This document shows positions 59,267 through 64,000 of a stretch of DNA of 64,000 bases, one piece after another. Within the stretch, counting starts at the first letter, position 1. Every line of letters begins with the position of its first letter. Position numbers and translations under genes: made by a program. Location of the stretch: positions 1,922,001-1,986,000 of the forward strand of contig NZ_CP089466.1 of assembly GCF_021233415.1 (NCBI RefSeq). Direction: 5' to 3'. This DNA is from Halobacterium litoreum (GTDB lineage: Archaea > Halobacteriota > Halobacteria > Halobacteriales > Halobacteriaceae). Below the pieces are notes generated by a model. The model made no database searches. It saw only the letters and a list, made by a program, of their open reading frames with translations, and was not told the origin of the DNA.

Positions 59267-59800
59267 TCAGTCGCGGTTCTGCGCGTTCTCCACCCAGCGA
59301 CCGACGCGCTTCGGGGAGAGGTCGATGGCCTCGGCGAGTTCGTCGACGTCCGCGGCGGCGAGGTCCGCGACGGTCTCGACGCCCGCGTCTTCGAGGCGGT
59401 CGGCGTACGCCGGCCCGATGCCCTTCACGACGCTGACCGACTCGCCGTCGTCGGCGTCGGTCTCCGGTTCGGCCTCCTCGATGTCGGGTTCGCCGGCCGG
59501 CGCGGACTCCTCGTCCTCGACGACGGCGGCTTCGGCGGGTTCGGCGGCGCGACTCGGGTCGTCGGCGTGGTCCTCGTCGACGAGCGACTCGGTGGAGGCG
59601 GCGGCGTCCGTGCCGGCGGCCGCGGCGTCCTCGTCCGCGTCCTCGTCGGCGGGTTCGTCCGTCTCGGCCGACGACTCCTTGACCGCGCGCTCGGAACCCG
59701 CGTCGGGTTCGCGTTCCACGGTCACGTCCACGCCGCTGCCCGCGGACTCGTCCGAGGAGTCCACGCCGAGCAGCGACTTGAGTTTCGAGAGCAGTCCCAT
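59267..59800 (-). CDS. Acidic helix-hairpin-helix protein
   Basis: A 177-residue protein. The first 120 residues are an Ala/Asp/Glu-rich low-complexity region, beginning MGLLSKLKSLLGVDSS. The C-terminal 55 residues carry a helix-hairpin-helix (VVKGIGPAYADRLEDAGVETVADLAA) of the type found in DNA-binding or ribosomal proteins, where GIGPAYADRL is the hairpin. It may bind DNA. It is located between aroE and pabB in the same orientation with short gaps. A TATA-like box overlaps the aroE stop at 59825-59832. Confidence 0.75.
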   Translation of the reverse strand: MGLLSKLKSLLGVDSSDESAGSGVDVTVEREPDAGSERAVKESSAETDEPADEDADEDAAAAGTDAAASTESLVDEDHADDPSRAAEPAEAAVVEDEESAPAGEPDIEEAEPETDADDGESVSVVKGIGPAYADRLEDAGVETVADLAAADVDELAEAIDLSPKRVGRWVENAQNRD

Positions 59801-59824
59801 TACCCGCCCATATCAACTGCCCGT

Positions 59825-59832
59825 ACTTAAAG
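59825..59832 (-). promoter_or_regulatory. TATA-like box of HhH gene
   Basis: CTTTAAGT on the minus strand overlaps the aroE stop and is centred 28 nt upstream of the HhH ATG. This suggests that the HhH-pab genes can be transcribed separately from aroE. Confidence 0.45.
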
Positions 59833-60624
59833 CCGTGCCCGGAGCGCGCGGTTCATCGCGTCAACCGGCGCGTCCCGGCCCGTCCATATTTCGAACGCCT
59901 CGACGCCCTGGAAGAGGAGCATCCACGCGCCGTCCACCGTCGTCGCGCCCGCGGCCGCGGCGTCGCGCAGGAGACGCGTCTCCAGCGGCGCGTACACCGC
60001 GTCCAAGACGGCGAGGTCGGCGTGGAGCGCGGCCGCCGGCACCGGCGACTCGTCTTCTTCCATCCCGACGCTCGTCGCGTTCACCACCACGTCGGCGTCC
60101 GCCACGAGGTCCGAGAGCGCGTCCAGTCCGTGGGCCGTCCCGCCCACGTCGGCGGCGAGGGACTCGGCCGTTTCGACGGTGCGATTGGCGACGTGGACGG
60201 CGGCGTCGCTGTCGGCGAGCGCGAACGCCGCCGCGCGGCCGGCGCCACCAGCGCCCACCACGACTGCCGTCTCTCCGGCGAGCGTCACGTCGTGGTGGGC
60301 GAACGCGCGCTGGACGCCCGCCACGTCGGTGTTGTGGCCGGTCGGCGCCGCCCCCGAGAAGTCGACGGTGTTCACCGCGCCGACGCGCGCCGCGAGGTCG
60401 TCCGCCTCGACGAGGTCGAGCGCGTCCTGCTTGAACGGAATCGTCACGTTCAGTCCACGGATTCCGAGCGCCTCGGCGCCCCGAATCGCGGCGCCGAGGG
60501 CGTCGGGGTCGGGTTCGAACGTGACGTACCGCGCGTCCATCCCCAGTTCGTCGTAGGCCGCCTCGTGCATCGGCGGCGACAGCGAGTGCCCCACCGGATT
60601 TCCGACGAGCCCGAACACGTCCAT
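59827..60624 (-). CDS. aroE: Shikimate dehydrogenase
   Basis: A 265-residue NADPH-dependent enzyme of the shikimate pathway. The shikimate-binding motif is [13 protein letters not shown], the catalytic Lys in [11 protein letters not shown], the Asp in GHNTDVAGV, and the Rossmann glycine loop in [11 protein letters not shown]. Start is ATG 60624, with TTATGAG (minus strand) at 60649-60655 about 28 nt upstream. It precedes the HhH and pab genes and may supply chorismate for them. Confidence 0.95.
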   Translation of the reverse strand: MDVFGLVGNPVGHSLSPPMHEAAYDELGMDARYVTFEPDPDALGAAIRGAEALGIRGLNVTIPFKQDALDLVEADDLAARVGAVNTVDFSGAAPTGHNTDVAGVQRAFAHHDVTLAGETAVVVGAGGAGRAAAFALADSDAAVHVANRTVETAESLAADVGGTAHGLDALSDLVADADVVVNATSVGMEEDESPVPAAALHADLAVLDAVYAPLETRLLRDAAAAGATTVDGAWMLLFQGVEAFEIWTGRDAPVDAMNRALRARL

Positions 60625-60648
60625 GCTACCACCCAGTAGCGGGGTTCT

Positions 60649-60655
60649 CATAACT
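60649..60655 (-). promoter_or_regulatory. TATA-like box of aroE
   Basis: AGTTATG on the minus strand lies about 28 nt upstream of the aroE ATG, in the 79-bp gap shared with the divergent exchanger gene. Confidence 0.5.
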
Positions 60656-60703
60656 GGTACTGACACCGAACCGCTTTTTGCCGAGAGGTGGGTTCCGGTG
60701 GGT

Positions 60704-61663
60704 ATGGCCGAATCGCTACTCGTCAGCGGCGCGATACTGCTCGCCGGTATCGTGTTGCTCTACCTCGGCGCGGAACTCCTCGTCTCCGCGGCGTCCGCGC
60801 TCGCGCTCTCCCACGGCGTCCGGGCCGCGACGGTCGGCGTCACCGTCGTGGCGTTCGCGACCACCGCACCCGAACTGTTCGTCAGTTCCATCGGCGGTCT
60901 CACGTCCGACGACAGCATCGCACTCGGCAACATCGTCGGCTCCAACATCACCAACATCGGCCTCGTCCTCGGGACGGCCGCGTTCCTCCGCCCGATGGAG
61001 GTCGACAAGGACATCCTCCGCCAGCACGGCCCGTTCATGCTCGCCGCCGCCGTCGCGCTCGTCGCGCTCGCACTCGACGGTCGCCTCGCCGCCTTCGACG
61101 GCGCCGTCCTCCTCTCGATGCTCGCCGCCTTCACCGGCTACCTCTACTACCAGTCCCAGCAGGAAGGCGACGTCAAACTCCCCGAGGACGTCGAGATGGA
61201 CGACGCCAACACGAACGCCGGCCCGCGCGAGTACGGCGTCCTCCTCGGGAGCGTCCTCCTGTTGCTCGCCGGCTCCCGAGCGCTCATCGTCGGCGGCAGC
61301 GGCGTCCTCGAATCGTACGGCTTCAGCCAGCTGTTCATCGGGCTCACCATCATCGCGTTCGGCACCTCCGTCCCGGAACTCGCCACCTCGGTCGTGAGCG
61401 CGCTCCGCGACGAGGCCGACTTCTCCATCGGGAACGTCGTCGGCTCCAACATCTACAACGTCCTCGCGGTCATCGGCGTCGTCTCCCTCATCGTCCCCAT
61501 CTCCGTGCAGTCGAGTACCGTGCGATTCGAACTCCCCGTGATGTTGGGGTTCACGTTTGTCGCGCTCGGGCTGATGGCGTTCGGCGACCGCATCACGCGA
61601 ATCGAAGGCGTCGCGCTCATCGGCGGCTACGTCGGCTTCCTCTACTTCCTCCTGCCCTCGTAA
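60704..61663 (+). CDS. CaCA-family cation/Ca2+ exchanger
   Basis: A 319-residue membrane protein with about 10 segments. The two alpha repeats are clear: [15 protein letters not shown] with [10 protein letters not shown] in the first, and [16 protein letters not shown] with [10 protein letters not shown] in the second. This is the archaeal Na+/Ca2+ exchanger type (NCX_Mj-like). It exchanges Ca2+ for Na+ or H+. A TATA-like CTTTTTG lies about 28 nt before the ATG at 60704. The unrelated-looking CaCA homologue follows. Confidence 0.93.
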   Translation: MAESLLVSGAILLAGIVLLYLGAELLVSAASALALSHGVRAATVGVTVVAFATTAPELFVSSIGGLTSDDSIALGNIVGSNITNIGLVLGTAAFLRPMEVDKDILRQHGPFMLAAAVALVALALDGRLAAFDGAVLLSMLAAFTGYLYYQSQQEGDVKLPEDVEMDDANTNAGPREYGVLLGSVLLLLAGSRALIVGGSGVLESYGFSQLFIGLTIIAFGTSVPELATSVVSALRDEADFSIGNVVGSNIYNVLAVIGVVSLIVPISVQSSTVRFELPVMLGFTFVALGLMAFGDRITRIEGVALIGGYVGFLYFLLPS

Positions 61664-61709
61664 CCCCCGAACCACAAGGGTTAGGTTCGCGATAGCGGAC
61701 TGTGTAAGC

Positions 61710-63062
61710 ATGCTATCCGAGCGGCTGAAACACCCGCTAGCCGCCCTCGCGTTCGCCCTCCTCCTCACCGCGCCGTGGGTCGGCGTCGAGTTCGCTGGCG
61801 GCCCCGACGCGCTCGGCCTCCCCCCGCTGGCGACGGTCGCCGTCAGCGGCGTCGCGGTGCTCGGCTCGTCGTTCCTGCTCGCGTGGGCGGCCGAGACCGC
61901 CGAAGAAGACGTGCCACAGGCGTTCGCCATCGCCGTGCTCGCGGTGCTCGCGGTCGCCCCCGAGTACGCCGTCGACGCGCTGTACGCGTGGACCGCCGGC
62001 GCGAACGTCGGCACCGAACGCGGCGTGGAAGCCGCGAACCTCGCGGTCGCGAACATGACGGGCGCGAACCGCATCCTCATCGGCCTCGGGTGGTCCGGCA
62101 TCGCCATCTTCACCGTCTACCGCGCGCTCTCCTCGGAAGACGCCGCCGTCGAGCGACGCGGCGGCCTCCTCGCGAGTCGCGTCCAACTCGACCGCAACAT
62201 CAGCACCGAAATCACGTTCCTGCTGGTCGCTACCGTCTTCGCCTTCTTCGTCCCTCTGAACGGCGGCATCGGCGTCCTCGACACGGTGTTCCTCGTCGGC
62301 CTCTACGTCGCGTACATCGGCATCGTCATCCGTGGCGACGTGGAACCGCCACAGGAACAGGTCGGCGTCCCCGCCTACCTCCAGGAGCGCGCGAGGAATC
62401 TCCGCATTCCCATCGTCCTCGCGCTGTTCGCGTACTCCGGCGCGATGATTTTCACGGCCGTCCACCCGTTCGCCCACGGCCTCGAAACGCTCGGCGAGGA
62501 CTTCGGCGTCCCCGCGTTCTTCATGATACAGTGGATTGCGCCGCTGGCCTCCGAGAGCCCGGAGCTCATCGTCGTCGCGTACCTCGTGAACAAAGCGCGC
62601 TCGACGGCGGGATTCAACGCCCTCATCTCCTCGAAGCTGAACCAGTGGACGCTGCTCATCGGGACGCTCGCCGTCGTCTACAGCATCGCCGCGGGTCAGG
62701 TCGGCACGCTCCCGTTCGACCACAAGCAGACCGCCGAAATCTGGATTACGGCCGCCCAGAGCGCGTTCGCGCTCGCCGTCCTCGCGAACTTCAACATCAG
62801 CCTCCGCGAGGCCGTCACCCTCCTCGTGTTGTTCGTGAGCCAGGTCGTCGCCGAGTACTACGTCATCCAGACCGTCGCCAGCGAGGCTCGCGCGACCGAA
62901 CTCAGCATCCAGATTCTGTACGCGTACACCGCCGTCTACCTCGCGCTCGCCGCCGTCCTGTTCTGGCTCCGAAGAGACTCGCTCCAGCGCCTCGTCCAGC
63001 GCACGCTCCGGAACGCCAGCGCCGCGTTCTCCTCGACGCCCGCCGCGGAAGCAGACGACTAA
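61710..63062 (+). CDS. Divergent CaCA-type exchanger
   Basis: A 450-residue membrane protein with about 11 segments. Alpha repeats are recognisable but altered: VAPEYAVDALYAWTAG with ANMTGANRILIG in the first half, ASESPELIVVAYLVNKA with NALISSKLNQWTLLIG in the second half. The GNxVGSN signature is thus degenerate (NMTGANR, LISSKLN). Ion specificity is likely to differ from the neighbour 46 bp upstream. It resembles haloarchaeal proteins annotated as sodium/calcium or sodium/proton exchangers. Confidence 0.78.
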   Translation: MLSERLKHPLAALAFALLLTAPWVGVEFAGGPDALGLPPLATVAVSGVAVLGSSFLLAWAAETAEEDVPQAFAIAVLAVLAVAPEYAVDALYAWTAGANVGTERGVEAANLAVANMTGANRILIGLGWSGIAIFTVYRALSSEDAAVERRGGLLASRVQLDRNISTEITFLLVATVFAFFVPLNGGIGVLDTVFLVGLYVAYIGIVIRGDVEPPQEQVGVPAYLQERARNLRIPIVLALFAYSGAMIFTAVHPFAHGLETLGEDFGVPAFFMIQWIAPLASESPELIVVAYLVNKARSTAGFNALISSKLNQWTLLIGTLAVVYSIAAGQVGTLPFDHKQTAEIWITAAQSAFALAVLANFNISLREAVTLLVLFVSQVVAEYYVIQTVASEARATELSIQILYAYTAVYLALAAVLFWLRRDSLQRLVQRTLRNASAAFSSTPAAEADD

Positions 63063-63099
63063 CGGCAGGCGTTTTACTCGCGGTTCCCTAGGGGCGCCC

Positions 63100-64000
63100 G
63101 TGATTGGCATCGTCGTCAGCAGGGCCGACGAAGCGTCCGTCCACATCGGCGACCACGTCCGCGACCTCGGGGAGTTCGAGCGGGTCGGGGAGGACGCGTA
63201 TCGGGCCGACGGGTTCGCGTTGCGGGAGTTCGACGACCTCCACCTCCACCTCGACGACGTCGCCGCGGCGTTCGACGACCCGGAGTTCGTGGTGTTCGTC
63301 TCGCGGCACAGCGGCGACACCGGCCCGCTGTTGAGCGCGCATTTCACGGGGAACTTCGGCGCGGCGAAGTACGGCGGCAGCGACCGAGCGGTCGCGCCGG
63401 CGTGCCCGAACGCCCACCGCGAGGTGATGGGGTCGCTGCGCGAGCACGCGCCCGACGGCTACGACGTGGCGATGGAGTGTACCCACCACGGCCCGACGAG
63501 CGTCGGCGCGCCGTCGATGTTCGTGGAACTCGGGAGCGACGAGGCCGAGTGGGAGGACCCCGAGGGCGCCCGCGCCGTCGCCCGCGCCGTCCTCGACTTG
63601 GAGGGCGTCTCGGCCACCGGCGACCGGTCGCTGGTGGCGTTCGGCGGCGGGCACTATGCCCCCCGGCCGACACGCATCCTCGAAGACACGGACTGGGGGT
63701 TCGGGCACGTCGCCGCGGACTGGTGTCTGTCGGACCTCGGCGACCCCCGCGAGCACCGCGACCAGGTGGCCGCCGTCTTCGAGGCGAGCGACGCCACGCG
63801 GGCCGTCGTGGACGGCGACAAGCCCGCACTCGAAGCCGAAATCGAGAATCTGGGCCACCGCGTCGTCAGTGAGACGTGGGTGCGGGAGACGGACGGCGTC
63901 CCGCTCTCGCTGGCCGATGACCTCGAAGCCGACGTGGCGACCGTCGACGACGGCCTGCGGTTCGGCGACGTCGCCGAAGCGTACGACAGCGGCTACCTCG
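63100..64000 (+). CDS. dtdA: D-aminoacyl-tRNA deacylase, GEK1/DtdA type, 3'-truncated
   Basis: The frame from GTG 63100 runs through the window end, about 300 codons. Conserved GEK1-type segments are present: FVSRHSGDTGPLLSAHFTGNFG, residues about 67-88, then CTHHGPTSVGAPSMFVELGS and AFGGGHYAPR. The archaeal zinc-dependent enzyme removes D-amino acids from tRNA. The start is GTG at 63100 (M-I-G-I-V-V-S-R-A-D); no nearby ATG matches. The C-terminus lies outside the window. Confidence 0.9.
   Translation, partial: MIGIVVSRADEASVHIGDHVRDLGEFERVGEDAYRADGFALREFDDLHLHLDDVAAAFDDPEFVVFVSRHSGDTGPLLSAHFTGNFGAAKYGGSDRAVAPACPNAHREVMGSLREHAPDGYDVAMECTHHGPTSVGAPSMFVELGSDEAEWEDPEGARAVARAVLDLEGVSATGDRSLVAFGGGHYAPRPTRILEDTDWGFGHVAADWCLSDLGDPREHRDQVAAVFEASDATRAVVDGDKPALEAEIENLGHRVVSETWVRETDGVPLSLADDLEADVATVDDGLRFGDVAEAYDSGYL

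Overview
The window reads as haloarchaeal chromosome (class Halobacteria). G+C is very high, the predicted proteins are strongly acidic, and short TATA-like boxes sit about 26-30 nt upstream of many start codons, which fits leaderless mRNAs. Archaeal marker genes include sn-glycerol-1-phosphate dehydrogenase (egsA), the KH/beta-CASP ribonuclease aCPSF1/FttA, transcription factor S, archaeal NAC, Dph6, archaeal-type ProRS and a GEK1-type D-aminoacyl-tRNA deacylase. Several genes belong to families I know only from haloarchaea. I see no rRNA, tRNA, CRISPR array, insertion sequence or prophage. The region looks like core chromosome, densely packed with many 4-bp gene overlaps. A genus close to Halobacterium is possible but cannot be fixed from sequence alone.

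Layout. 1-784: lipoprotein whose 5' end lies outside the window. 1054-4210: purine synthesis (purN-purH fusion, then purB divergently). 4255-6452: zinc ribbon, DASS transporter, VIT-like protein. 6485-12055: a six-gene lysine operon on the minus strand (dapA-dapB-dapD-lysA-dapF-dapE), tightly overlapping, with a structured leader and a 29-codon basic leader ORF upstream. 12342-16385: small nucleic-acid and translation genes (phosphoesterase, NYN nuclease, PUA protein, NAC, TrmI, TFS). 16480-21379: MFS transporter, enoyl-CoA hydratase, haloarchaeal unknowns, Nudix hydrolase and an S10 paralogue. 21376-24330: NhaC antiporter divergent from an AbgA-like amidohydrolase. 24374-28596: redox cluster (halocyanin, geranylgeranyl reductase, 2Fe-2S ferredoxin, rhodanese-MBL protein, ferritin-like protein). 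28696-32725: AT-richer lipoprotein, flavin reductase, formamidase, S9 peptidase. 32765-38045: membrane protease, flippase-like protein, egsA, acetyltransferase, epimerase, secreted protein. 38114-44167: gltB and proS. 44328-46686: DUF5789-type proteins, Nudix hydrolase, cupin. 46952-48877: FttA. 48945-51058: secreted protein, endonuclease III, DUF371. 51362-54312: coiled-coil protein, DUF373 membrane protein, Dph6. 54539-57222: sugar nucleotidyltransferase, HTH/zinc-ribbon protein, Rieske protein, pabC. 57207-60624: aroE, HhH protein, pabB, pabA, reading into pabC. 60704-64000: two CaCA-type exchangers and a truncated dtdA.

How the genes work together. Two biosynthetic blocks are coherent. 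The dap/lys block runs from aspartate semialdehyde to lysine by the succinylase route; no DapC aminotransferase is present in the window. The aroE-HhH-pabB-pabA-pabC block links shikimate and chorismate to p-aminobenzoate and folate. The divergent geranylgeranyl reductase and 2Fe-2S ferredoxin suggest an enzyme and its electron donor for saturating archaeal lipids.

The most interesting non-coding signals are the leader of the lysine operon, the long hairpin-bearing leader of FttA behind a symmetric TATA box, the 12-bp inverted repeat upstream of the coiled-coil gene, a dispersed structured intergenic element (about 15587-15717 and 54361-54519), and a duplicated 24-bp tail of purNH.
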